This document shows positions 18,282 through 25,844 of a stretch of DNA of 36,631 bases, in pieces. Under the pieces are notes generated by a model. The model did no database searches. It was not told where the DNA came from and saw only the letters and a program-made list of their open reading frames with translations. Location: contig CACIJW010000011.1 in assembly GCA_902587125.1 (NCBI GenBank), forward strand, positions 1 through 36,631, written 5' to 3'. Position numbers and translations under genes: made by a program. The DNA comes from an uncultured Bacteroidota bacterium. Its GTDB lineage: Bacteria; Bacteroidota; Bacteroidia; Flavobacteriales; BACL11. Positions within the stretch are counted from its first letter, which is position 1. Every line of letters starts with the position of its first letter.

Positions 18282-19323
18282 CAAAAATCTTAAATAAGTT
18301 TATTGACAAAGAAAGAAACAAAATTTTTGAATTAGCATTTCTTTCTAAATAATATATGGAGCCCTCTATTTCTTCTAATAATAAAACTAAAGTTTTTAAC
18401 TTTAAGTGTTTGCAAAACTTTCTGATAAACACCATCTCTTCATTTGATTGAGCGTCTTCTTTGTTTTGTACAACATACCTGCAGCAAAAACTAAGTTTAT
18501 TTACGCAAAAGTTCATGAAGCGTTGGTACCCCTCTTTTTTTCTTTTGGAAATTTCCAAATTTAAATCATTTAATTCAACCATGTTTTTTGAGTGACACGC
18601 TCTCATCCATGTCTGGAATTTTTTAAAATTCTCATTAGCTAGGCTTTCTTCTGTATTTGTTTCACAATCATAATATGAATCTTTATTTCTGTTGGGAGGT
18701 TCAGAAATTTTAGCGCTAATTTTTTCTTTTACATGAATCCCTTCCATTCTTGATTTCACAGTATCTATTAGCTCATCTTTATCACTTGCTACAAAAATAA
18801 AGTAAGTTTTATCAGGTGGTTCCTCTAACATTTTCAAAATCTTATTAGACGCTATGGTGTTAAGTTTTTCAGCGTGCCAAATTAATACAATTCTTTTTTT
18901 TGCCTCAAAATTTCTCAGTTTCAGTATAGAGCTCATTTGACTTATTTTTTCAGAACCAATTACAGGCTCCTTTTCTGTTCCTAGCTCAGAAGCTAATATC
19001 TTTTTCCATTCTTCAAAATTAAGTTGTTTGTTTTTGATAATATGCTTTTTCCACGCAGTTAACGCTCTTCCATCAATCCTTTTTTCATTTGGCAATGGAA
19101 GTATTATATGCAGGTCTGGATGATTTAATGCCTTTAGTTTTACACATGCATTACAAACACCGCAAGGTTCTTGATTTTTAAGTTGATAACAGTTCAACAT
19201 TTGAATGGCATAGTGTGCTAAACTAAACTTCGGCCCATTATTTAGTCCATAAAACAAAATAGATCCGCTACTATTATTTTTTTTTATAAGATTCTGGATA
19301 TAGATTTTAGACGAAATATGCAT
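18271..19323 (-). CDS. holB: DNA polymerase III, delta' subunit
   Basis: Clamp-loader subunit related to DnaX. The zinc-binding cysteines are C54, C57 and C60 (CGVCNAC), with C45 the likely fourth. HPDLHIILP and KMLEEPPDKTYFIF are typical of delta'. The position of Walker A reads GLNNGPKFSLA, lacking the GKT lysine pattern, as expected for a delta' subunit that does not hydrolyse ATP. The C-terminal helical part (about 240-350) is divergent. The length is 350 residues. It starts at ATG 19323, divergent from pgk with 69 bases between. The end overlaps gldH by 11 bases. Confidence 0.9.
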   Translation of the reverse strand: MHISSKIYIQNLIKKNNSSGSILFYGLNNGPKFSLAHYAIQMLNCYQLKNQEPCGVCNACVKLKALNHPDLHIILPLPNEKRIDGRALTAWKKHIIKNKQLNFEEWKKILASELGTEKEPVIGSEKISQMSSILKLRNFEAKKRIVLIWHAEKLNTIASNKILKMLEEPPDKTYFIFVASDKDELIDTVKSRMEGIHVKEKISAKISEPPNRNKDSYYDCETNTEESLANENFKKFQTWMRACHSKNMVELNDLNLEISKRKKEGYQRFMNFCVNKLSFCCRYVVQNKEDAQSNEEMVFIRKFCKHLKLKTLVLLLEEIEGSIYYLERNANSKILFLSLSINLFKIFDEN

Positions 19324-19392
19324 TTTAATGCAACTTAGTTTTATATGAGCTTTATTGATGCCTAATTTAGTTCATTATTTTATTTTTACAAA

Positions 19393-20583
19393 GTGAAATT
19401 AATCCAAGATATATCTTTTAAAAATAAGACCGCCCTAATAAGAGTTGATTTTAATGTGCCAATTTCAAAAAGTGGAATTATTAATGATAGGACTAGAATT
19501 AAATCTCATATAAATACCATAAATGACATTATTGATAATGGGGGTAAGGTTATATTGGTTTCACATTTGGGTAGGCCAAAAGGTATTTGGGAAAAAACCC
19601 TCTCGTTAATAAATTTAGTTGAAGCTGTGAGTTTTGAGTCCAAAAGAAAGGTTTGTTTTTTAGATCAAAAAATTGGCTCAAAAGAACTTATTGAAAACAT
19701 ATCCCTTGCTTCTAGAGATGAAATTATTTTGTTAGAAAACATACGTTTCTACAAAGAAGAGAGTACTGGTGATTTGCTTTTTTGTAAAAACCTCTCAAGA
19801 TTAGCTGATGTTTTTGTCAATGACGCTTTTGGCACAGCGCATAGAAAACATAGCTCAACTTTCCATGTTGCAAAGTATTTTAATGAAAAATGCATAGGCA
19901 ATCTTTTTTATAAAGAATATAGTTCAATATTTAGAGTTATTAACAGCTTCTCATCTCCTTTGACAGCTATTATTGGGGGGGCAAAAATAAGCTCCAAAAT
20001 TAATGTTATAAAGTCTTTCATGAGCTTTGCGGACAATATTTTAATTGGAGGAGGGATGATGTTTACTTTTATTAAGTCTGCAGGTGGTGAAATTGGTGAT
20101 TCTATTTTTGAAGAAGATGAGTTAGAAAAGGCAGCCTCATTATTAGAATTGGCTAAAAAAAACAATGTAAATCTCGTAGTTCCTCAAGACTCTGTTAATT
20201 CTCGCGCCTTTATTGACAATGAAGACTATATAATTAGTGATTCCAAATCAATTCCTGAAGGTCTAATCGGTTTAGATATTGGGCCCAAAACTCTTAGTAA
20301 ATTTAAAAATATTATCTCTAAATCAAAAACAATCGTTTGGAACGGGCCTATGGGGGTTTTTGAATTTAAAAACTTTTCAACTGGAACAAAAGAGGTTGCA
20401 GAGGCTGTAGCGTCTGTCACTAAAAGAGGGGCTTTTTCCTTAGTTGGCGGAGGGGATTCCATTTCTGCTTTGAAAAAATTTGGTTTGTCTTCTGAGGTGA
20501 GTTATATCTCTACTGGGGGTGGTGCAATGCTTCATTTTCTGGAAACAAAAAAACTACCTGCTGTTCAAGCTATTTTAGATTAA
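19393..20583 (+). CDS. pgk: Phosphoglycerate kinase
   Basis: Glycolytic enzyme making ATP and 3-phosphoglycerate from 1,3-bisphosphoglycerate in the cytoplasm. RVDFNVP is at 17-23. HLGRPKG is near 56, RFYKEE near 117, and the nucleotide-site WNGPMGVFE near 316. GGGDS and the C-terminal STGGGAMLHFLE follow. The length is 396 residues, as usual. The start is GTG 19393. A weak TTG (19355) and TATTTTTA (19381) pair lies upstream but is not convincing. The last 14 bases overlap the opposing cvpA gene. Confidence 0.97.
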   Translation: MKLIQDISFKNKTALIRVDFNVPISKSGIINDRTRIKSHINTINDIIDNGGKVILVSHLGRPKGIWEKTLSLINLVEAVSFESKRKVCFLDQKIGSKELIENISLASRDEIILLENIRFYKEESTGDLLFCKNLSRLADVFVNDAFGTAHRKHSSTFHVAKYFNEKCIGNLFYKEYSSIFRVINSFSSPLTAIIGGAKISSKINVIKSFMSFADNILIGGGMMFTFIKSAGGEIGDSIFEEDELEKAASLLELAKKNNVNLVVPQDSVNSRAFIDNEDYIISDSKSIPEGLIGLDIGPKTLSKFKNIISKSKTIVWNGPMGVFEFKNFSTGTKEVAEAVASVTKRGAFSLVGGGDSISALKKFGLSSEVSYISTGGGAMLHFLETKKLPAVQAILD

Positions 20584-21097
20584 GCCTTTCTTCAAATTCA
20601 TCTTTTTTCTTATCAAGGCTGTTTTTAATTTCTTTATGATCAAAGTCTGGGGCTATTTTCTCAATAAGACCGTAACAACTATTGTATAAAACTGATTTAT
20701 CCTTTATTTTTTTTTCAAATAAATTGATTTGACCTTCAAAAAAAAGTATTAAACCACAAAGGGTATAAAGCTTTAAAAAACCAAAAACAGAGCCCAATAA
20801 CTTACTTGCTAAACCAAGAGCCATAAAGCTTGTTGCTTTGTCTAAAAAAAAACCAATTATTCTAACACAAAGAAGTGTTGACAAAAATAGGGCCCCAAAC
20901 ATCACAAGTGATTTAATTGGCCCATCACTAATATAGTCGTTAAAATAAGGGTCAAAAAAAGTGTAAAAGCTGATTGCAACATAAAAAGATATAAATAAAG
21001 AAAGTGTTCCGGTGATTTCCTTAACCAAACCATTAATATATCCCTTTACTAGTCCATAAATACATATTGATACTAAGACTAAGTCTATATAATTCAT
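20570..21097 (-). CDS. CvpA family membrane protein
   Basis: Integral membrane protein of 175 residues with about four hydrophobic segments (roughly 1-17, 29-47, 62-84, 100-122) and a charged C-terminal tail. The start MNYIDLVLVSICIYGLVKGY and the GLVKEITGTLSL stretch match the CvpA/colicin V production family. Its biochemical role is poorly defined, with links to envelope maintenance in some bacteria. It lies downstream of the small lipoprotein gene on the same strand, 24 bases apart, and converges on pgk with a 14-base overlap. Confidence 0.88.
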   Translation of the reverse strand: MNYIDLVLVSICIYGLVKGYINGLVKEITGTLSLFISFYVAISFYTFFDPYFNDYISDGPIKSLVMFGALFLSTLLCVRIIGFFLDKATSFMALGLASKLLGSVFGFLKLYTLCGLILFFEGQINLFEKKIKDKSVLYNSCYGLIEKIAPDFDHKEIKNSLDKKKDEFEERLNLK

Positions 21098-21121
21098 TTT
21101 AAATGATTCAACGAGTTGATG

Positions 21122-21472
21122 TTAATTTATCTGAACTGTTTTAAAAACAGTTTCATTTTTAACAAGCTTTATTACATCTGAGCCAGATAAAAAATCATTC
21201 CCTTGAGTTTTTTGAGCGTCGATATTTAAAACTTTTTCTAATTCAAATATATGAACCGTTTGTCCTTGTGAGTCTGTAATTTGTTGATCACTAATGCTTG
21301 AAACTGTTCCTTGAGGGCTAATTTGACCATTTTGACTCAACCACACTGTAGCTCCTTGAACTGGGCTTCCGTTTATGTCATTAACTGTTATTATGGCTTT
21401 CGTTTCTGGCGCTTTCTCACAAGAAACAATTATAAAAAAAGTAAAGATTAATAAGCCAATTTTATATTGCAT
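21122..21472 (-). CDS. Small lipoprotein with a carboxypeptidase-regulatory-like fold
   Basis: Protein of 116 residues with a signal peptide and lipobox IVSC (Cys18), so probably an outer- or inner-membrane lipoprotein. The rest reads like one transthyretin/CarboxypepD_reg-type beta domain: ITVNDINGSPVQGATVWL is typical, and a second TDSQGQTVHIFEL strand pair follows. No enzyme motif is seen. The function is unknown. It is probably cotranscribed with cvpA and lies downstream of a TATATTTG box, divergent from pheS. Confidence 0.8.
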   Translation of the reverse strand: MQYKIGLLIFTFFIIVSCEKAPETKAIITVNDINGSPVQGATVWLSQNGQISPQGTVSSISDQQITDSQGQTVHIFELEKVLNIDAQKTQGNDFLSGSDVIKLVKNETVFKTVQIN

Positions 21473-21493
21473 AAATATTGTTAATTTGCATTA

Positions 21494-21501
21494 CAAATAT
21501 A
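21494..21501 (-). promoter_or_regulatory. Promoter -7 box of the small lipoprotein/cvpA pair
   Basis: Plus-strand CAAATATA reads TATATTTG on the minus strand, an exact TAnnTTTG box about 21 bases before the lipoprotein ATG. No good TTG at -33 is visible; that position would lie in the pheS start. Confidence 0.4.
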
Positions 21502-21511
21502 AAAAATTTAA

Positions 21512-22513
21512 GTGTTAGAAGAAATACGTGCTTATTGCTTAGAGGCTAAAGATTCATCAATAACGTCAAGTAAAGATGTAGAAGTTTTTAAAAAAAGATT
21601 TTTATCAAAAAGTGGTATTGTTAATTCACTTTTTTTGAGATTTAAAAAACTCTCGTCCGATGAAAAGAGGGCTGTTGGAAAGGAAATTAATCTTCTTAAA
21701 AAAATATGTCAAGAAAAAATTAGGTTTGATAAAGCTGTGTCTGGCTCAAAATTTAACTCAGTCTTAGATTTAACAAGACCAACCTCTAATTTTACTGGAT
21801 CTACACATCCGATAACTAAAATTAGTAATCAAATTAATGAAATTTTTAAATCTTTAGGGTTTTACATTTCTTCAGGCCCAGAAATTGAAGATGATTGGCA
21901 CAATTTTGAAGCCTTAAACTTACCACAAGATCATCCCGCCAGAGATATGCAGGATACATTTTTTGTAAAAACTCAGCCTGATATTTTACTACGAACACAC
22001 ACCTCCTCTGTTCAAGTGAGACATATGAGTGAAAACCAGCCCCCTATTAGAACTGTTTCACCTGGCAGGGTTTTTAGGAATGAGGCTATTTCATCAAGAT
22101 CGCACTGTATTTTTCATCAAATTGAGGGCCTATATATTGATGAAAAAGTAAGTTTTATTGATATGAAAAACTTACTTTTTGTTTTTGCTAAAAAATTTTT
22201 TGGAAATGATGTTGTTTTAAGATTCAGACCCTCATACTTTCCTTTTACTGAGCCTTCTGCAGAGATGGATGTTTTTTTAGGAACAGAGACTCAAGCTGAC
22301 TATAAGCTTACAAAGGGAACTGGGTGGTTAGAAATTTTGGGTTGTGGAATGGTTGATCCAAAGGTTTTAAGTAACTGTGGTATTGACCAAAAAAAATATT
22401 CAGGATATGCGTTTGGAATGGGTATTGAAAGAATAGCAATGTTAAAATACGGAGTAAAAGATTTAAGGTTGTTTTTTGAAAATGATCTGAGCTTTTTAAA
22501 ACAATTTAATTAG
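21512..22513 (+). CDS. pheS: Phenylalanyl-tRNA synthetase, alpha subunit
   Basis: Catalytic alpha subunit of the alpha2-beta2 enzyme charging tRNA-Phe. An N-terminal coiled-coil region (about 1-90) is followed by the class II core: HPITKISNQINEIF, then motif 2 around RTVSPGRVFRNEAISSRSHC, the conserved FHQIEG, and motif 3 GYAFGMGIERIAML. The length is 333 residues. The start is GTG 21512 (MLEEIRAY). The beta subunit gene pheT is not adjacent, which is usual in Bacteroidota. The stop overlaps the opposing M42 peptidase gene by 4 bases. Confidence 0.96.
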   Translation: MLEEIRAYCLEAKDSSITSSKDVEVFKKRFLSKSGIVNSLFLRFKKLSSDEKRAVGKEINLLKKICQEKIRFDKAVSGSKFNSVLDLTRPTSNFTGSTHPITKISNQINEIFKSLGFYISSGPEIEDDWHNFEALNLPQDHPARDMQDTFFVKTQPDILLRTHTSSVQVRHMSENQPPIRTVSPGRVFRNEAISSRSHCIFHQIEGLYIDEKVSFIDMKNLLFVFAKKFFGNDVVLRFRPSYFPFTEPSAEMDVFLGTETQADYKLTKGTGWLEILGCGMVDPKVLSNCGIDQKKYSGYAFGMGIERIAMLKYGVKDLRLFFENDLSFLKQFN

Positions 22514-23553
22514 TGTGACCAATCAAATTTATCCATCTCCATTAAACATTCATACAAAAACAGTATTGTGTTAGACAAATCTGATTTGTTCACCATTTCG
22601 ATTGTTTGATGAATATGTCTGGTTGGAATTGAAATTGCACCAGCTATTGAGCCTCCTGAGTTCATTCTTTGCAAAGGGGAGGTGTCTGTAGCTCCCGCTG
22701 GTAAAATTTCTAGTTGAGTTTTTATTTTTTTTAATTTAGATATTTCTTTCATATAATTTACCATTCTATAGTCACAAATGGTTTGTGAATCCATTATTTT
22801 AATGCATGGGCCATTTCCTAGTTGAGACACTTGATCTTTTTTAGCTGAACCTGGAGTGTCGAAGGCTATCGTTGTGTCTAAACCAAATCCGAAATCAGGG
22901 TTTATTAACAAAGACGCCGCACTTGCCCCTCTCAAACCCACTTCTTCCTGTACGGTAAAGACGCCATAAATATCGTATGGTGGCGGTTCCTTTATTTTTT
23001 TTAAAACCTGTAAAAGAACAAAAACTGAAGCTCTATTATCAAGTGACTTACCGTTTATATTCTGTCCTAGTTCAATTAGCTCACTATATCTAGTTATTGG
23101 GTCTCCAACATTAATTTTCTTTTCTAGCTCTTCTTTTTTTAATCCCGTATCTATGAAATAATCTTCGATTTTAGATGTTTTTTTTCTGTCTTCTGCTGAC
23201 ATTATGTGAATTGGTTTACTGCCCATAACCCCAAGAACATCATGTGTTCCGTGAATTACTACTCTTTGTGAGGTTAGTGTTTTTGGATCAAAACCCCCTA
23301 AGGGGTGAAAAAAAACAAAACCTTTCTCGTCAATGTGTTTTACAATAAAACCTATTTCGTCCATATGCGCAGCCACCATAACACTCTTTTCTTTTTTCCC
23401 CTTGATTGTTACAGTTAAATTTCCAATGTTGTCAAGAGAATAGCTTAGTCCTTCTTTTTTAATTTCTCCAATTATAAAATCGCGAATTTTTTTTTCATGC
23501 CCCGGTGCGCCAGCAACTGAACATATTTTTGATAGTAGCTCTATATTTTTCAT
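22510..23553 (-). CDS. M42 family metallopeptidase
   Basis: Cytosolic dinuclear-metal aminopeptidase of the M42 (FrvX/endoglucanase-like) family that trims peptides. Metal and catalytic motifs in order are VAAHMDEIGF, SLDNRASVF, VQEEVGLRGA, FDTPG and the late RHIHQTIEMV. All ligands appear present. The length of 347 residues is standard. The start is ATG 23553, 1 base after the pyk stop, so it is the last gene of the acpP-to-M42 run. The natural substrate is unknown; these enzymes were once misannotated as glucanases. Confidence 0.93.
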   Translation of the reverse strand: MKNIELLSKICSVAGAPGHEKKIRDFIIGEIKKEGLSYSLDNIGNLTVTIKGKKEKSVMVAAHMDEIGFIVKHIDEKGFVFFHPLGGFDPKTLTSQRVVIHGTHDVLGVMGSKPIHIMSAEDRKKTSKIEDYFIDTGLKKEELEKKINVGDPITRYSELIELGQNINGKSLDNRASVFVLLQVLKKIKEPPPYDIYGVFTVQEEVGLRGASAASLLINPDFGFGLDTTIAFDTPGSAKKDQVSQLGNGPCIKIMDSQTICDYRMVNYMKEISKLKKIKTQLEILPAGATDTSPLQRMNSGGSIAGAISIPTRHIHQTIEMVNKSDLSNTILFLYECLMEMDKFDWSH

Positions 23554-23554
23554 G

Positions 23555-24970
23555 TTAAACTCTGCTTATTTTTAAAGTGTTTGTTCCCCCTTTTTCTTTA
23601 GCTGGCATACTAGCGGTGTTAATGACTAACTCTCCCTTTTTAACAATTTTATTTTTTTGTAAAACCTCTATTGTCTCTTGAACCAGCTGATCTGTTGTTG
23701 AGCCTCTATCGTAATATATTCCTATAACTCCCCAAAAAATGCTCATAGTGTTTAAAATACTATGATTATTTGTAAAGGCATAAATGAAAGCTTTAGGTCT
23801 GTAGCTAGAAACTTTTAACGCACTGTATCCTGAGTAAGTCGCTGATATAATAGCTTTTGCATTTAAATCATTAGCAGCTTTAACTGCATTTTTACAAATA
23901 TTGTCAGCCACTTTTCTATTTGTGCTCACGCGGCTTTTTATTTTTTTAAACTCAAAATCCTCCATACTTTTTTCTGCATCTTTAATAGTTTTTCTCATTG
24001 TGTCAACAACTTTAATTGGTTGTATTCCTATTGAGGTTTCTCCGCTTAACATTAGCGCATCAGCACCATCAAAAACTGAGTTTGAGACGTCATTAATTTC
24101 AGCTCTGGTTGCTGAAAAGTTATTAGTCATGCTTTCGAGCATTTGTGTTGCGATAATGCATGGTTTAGAGGCAAACCTACACTTGTTTACTATTTTTTTT
24201 TGGAGCACAGGCACTTTATGTGCTGGTAGTTCTACACCTAAATCTCCTCTTGCAATCATAATCCCATCAGCGCAATCAATTATTTCGTCGATATTTTTAA
24301 TAGCTTCAGGTTTTTCTATTTTAGCAATGACTTTTGCGGTGCTTGCTGATTTTTTTATTCTCCTTTGTAGAGAAATTACGTCTTCTTTTTTTCTAACAAA
24401 AGACATGGCTATCCATTCAATATTTTCTGAAAGAACAAACTTAAGATCAGAAAAATCTTTTTTTGTCATTGAGCTCATTTTAATGTTTGTGTCAGGCAAA
24501 TTGATTCCTTTTCTTTCTTTTATAACCCCACGGCTTAAAGCCTTAAGGGTGGCTCTTGTTTTTTTATCCGTTTCTAAAGCCTTTAAAATTATTTTTCCAT
24601 CCTCAATTAATACTCTGTCTCCCTTTTTTATATCCTTAGCAAAACCTCTGTAGTCAACTGATAAATCACAGTCTTTAGAATTTCCTATTCTAATTTTTTG
24701 CCCCACCACGGTGCTGAGTTCTGCCGTGTTATTGTGAATTTTTTTAATTCTAATTTTTGGCCCTTGTAAATCAGCCATTATGGCCGTGTGCACTGAGAGT
24801 TGCTGATTAATGGTCTTGACAGATGAAATTATTTCTTTAGCCTTTTCTAAAGACAAATGAGAGAAATTTAATCTACAAACGTTTACCCCTTTTTGAATCA
24901 TTTTTTTTAAAACTGATGGCTTTGAACATGAGGGGCCTATGGTTGCAATAATTTTTGTCTTTCTAGTCAT
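23555..24970 (-). CDS. pyk: Pyruvate kinase
   Basis: Makes pyruvate and ATP from phosphoenolpyruvate, the last step of glycolysis. N-terminal KIIATIGPSC and CRLNFSH open the barrel. The B-domain follows MADLQGPKIRI, and IEKPEAIKNIDEII, MIARGDLGVELP (metal/substrate) and ATQMLESM are intact. The C-terminal allosteric domain ends at residue 471, as usual. It begins inside the end of the IPExxxVDY gene (8-base overlap) and is followed after 1 base by the M42 peptidase. The neighbourhood matches the conserved flavobacterial order acpP-fabF-rnc-IPExxxVDY-pyk. Confidence 0.97.
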   Translation of the reverse strand: MTRKTKIIATIGPSCSKPSVLKKMIQKGVNVCRLNFSHLSLEKAKEIISSVKTINQQLSVHTAIMADLQGPKIRIKKIHNNTAELSTVVGQKIRIGNSKDCDLSVDYRGFAKDIKKGDRVLIEDGKIILKALETDKKTRATLKALSRGVIKERKGINLPDTNIKMSSMTKKDFSDLKFVLSENIEWIAMSFVRKKEDVISLQRRIKKSASTAKVIAKIEKPEAIKNIDEIIDCADGIMIARGDLGVELPAHKVPVLQKKIVNKCRFASKPCIIATQMLESMTNNFSATRAEINDVSNSVFDGADALMLSGETSIGIQPIKVVDTMRKTIKDAEKSMEDFEFKKIKSRVSTNRKVADNICKNAVKAANDLNAKAIISATYSGYSALKVSSYRPKAFIYAFTNNHSILNTMSIFWGVIGIYYDRGSTTDQLVQETIEVLQKNKIVKKGELVINTASMPAKEKGGTNTLKISRV

Positions 24971-25367
24971 AGAATAATTCCTTCTTATTTTTGTCTTTTT
25001 CTAAATCTACCTCAAAGATTAATAAAATTTCTGAAACGTCATTAAGTTTGCTTATCAAGTTTGATTTTTGTCTTTCAAAAAATGGCTTTTCAATTTTTAA
25101 AAAATAGTTTACTTTTTTGTCTTTTGTGTCTAGATAACCCTCTAAAGACCTGTTTGAAACAACTTCTATCTTCTCGCTTTCATTAAAGTGCCTATATCTA
25201 TGAAAAGAGCCTGATTTTAAAATAGTTAATGGTTCAACTCTATTAAGATTAATCTGTAATTTCTTGTTTATCCTCCAACACAATTTATACGACTTCTCAT
25301 GGCTAATGATTGAAAACAATGAAAAATTAACATCAAGACCTTCAGTTAACCTTAGTTTTCTTTTCAT
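24963..25367 (-). CDS. IPExxxVDY family protein (divergent)
   Basis: Protein of 134 residues lying between rnc and pyk, where Bacteroidota carry a conserved gene of unknown role named after its IPExxxVDY motif. The N-terminal part (LFSIISHEKSYKLCWRINKK) and the VSNRSLEGYL stretch fit that family as I recall it. The name-giving motif is degraded here: the equivalent stretch reads KVNYFLKIEKPF. It is therefore assigned partly by position. No signal peptide or membrane segment is present. The start ATG 25367 is inside the rnc end (26-base overlap), and it overlaps pyk by 8 bases. Confidence 0.7.
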   Translation of the reverse strand: MKRKLRLTEGLDVNFSLFSIISHEKSYKLCWRINKKLQINLNRVEPLTILKSGSFHRYRHFNESEKIEVVSNRSLEGYLDTKDKKVNYFLKIEKPFFERQKSNLISKLNDVSEILLIFEVDLEKDKNKKELFYD

Positions 25368-25839
25368 AAAAAAATTTATTAATGATTTGACTTACGTTTT
25401 TTAAAAAAAACCTGTCTGTCTTGAACTGCAAGATGTGTTTTAATATAAATTTTTCACAAGTCTGCATTCCCTTATCAATATAGATTGCTCCTATAATTGA
25501 CTCTAAAGTGTTGCCAAGCATATTTTTAGACAGATAACTGCTTTTATGTTTAATCACGTTTTTATTCAATATTCTTTCAGCAACTTTATTTAAATTTTCT
25601 CTAGAGACATATTTTGACTTTTCTATACTCAAAAAACCTTCGTTTGCGTTCTTGTTCTTAATAAACAATTGTTGTGAAACTATTAGATCTAGCACAGCAT
25701 CTCCCAAAAACTCTAGCCTTTCATTATTTTTAAAATTGTTGTAAGACTTATGTGTAACTGCCCTAAAATAAATCTCCTTTTCATTAGTTTTAATGCCTAA
25801 TGTGTCTCTGTAAAAATCTGAAATTTGTTTATCTGACAA
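25342..25839 (-). CDS. rnc: Ribonuclease III, catalytic domain only (no dsRNA-binding domain)
   Basis: Endonuclease for double-stranded RNA, used in rRNA and mRNA processing. The RNase III signature NERLEFLGDAVL is at 39-50 (E40, E43, D47). The second metal site LGNTLESIIGAIYID is at 108-122 with E113; the residue matching E. coli D114 reads N110 by my alignment. The protein ends at residue 165, whereas relatives have about 220-250 residues with a C-terminal dsRNA-binding domain. The final KNVSQIINKFFYEKK looks like the first helix of that domain and then stops. The next gene overlaps by 26 bases, leaving no room for the missing part. The start is TTG 25839, 5 bases after the fabF stop. Confidence 0.88.
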   Translation of the reverse strand: MSDKQISDFYRDTLGIKTNEKEIYFRAVTHKSYNNFKNNERLEFLGDAVLDLIVSQQLFIKNKNANEGFLSIEKSKYVSRENLNKVAERILNKNVIKHKSSYLSKNMLGNTLESIIGAIYIDKGMQTCEKFILKHILQFKTDRFFLKNVSQIINKFFYEKKTKVN

Positions 25840-25844
25840 ACTAT

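Noticed and set aside
19355-19388. Possible pgk promoter
   Set aside because: TATTTTTA lacks the final G and the spacing is 23 bases; too weak to list as a site.
23901-24653. Open frame of 250 residues on the plus strand
   Set aside because: It is the antisense of the strongly conserved pyk gene; its composition is low-complexity and hydrophobic with no family pattern.
24963-25345. Possible frameshifted dsRNA-binding domain after rnc
   Set aside because: The downstream frame reads as a different protein, and I see no dsRBD pattern in the other frames.
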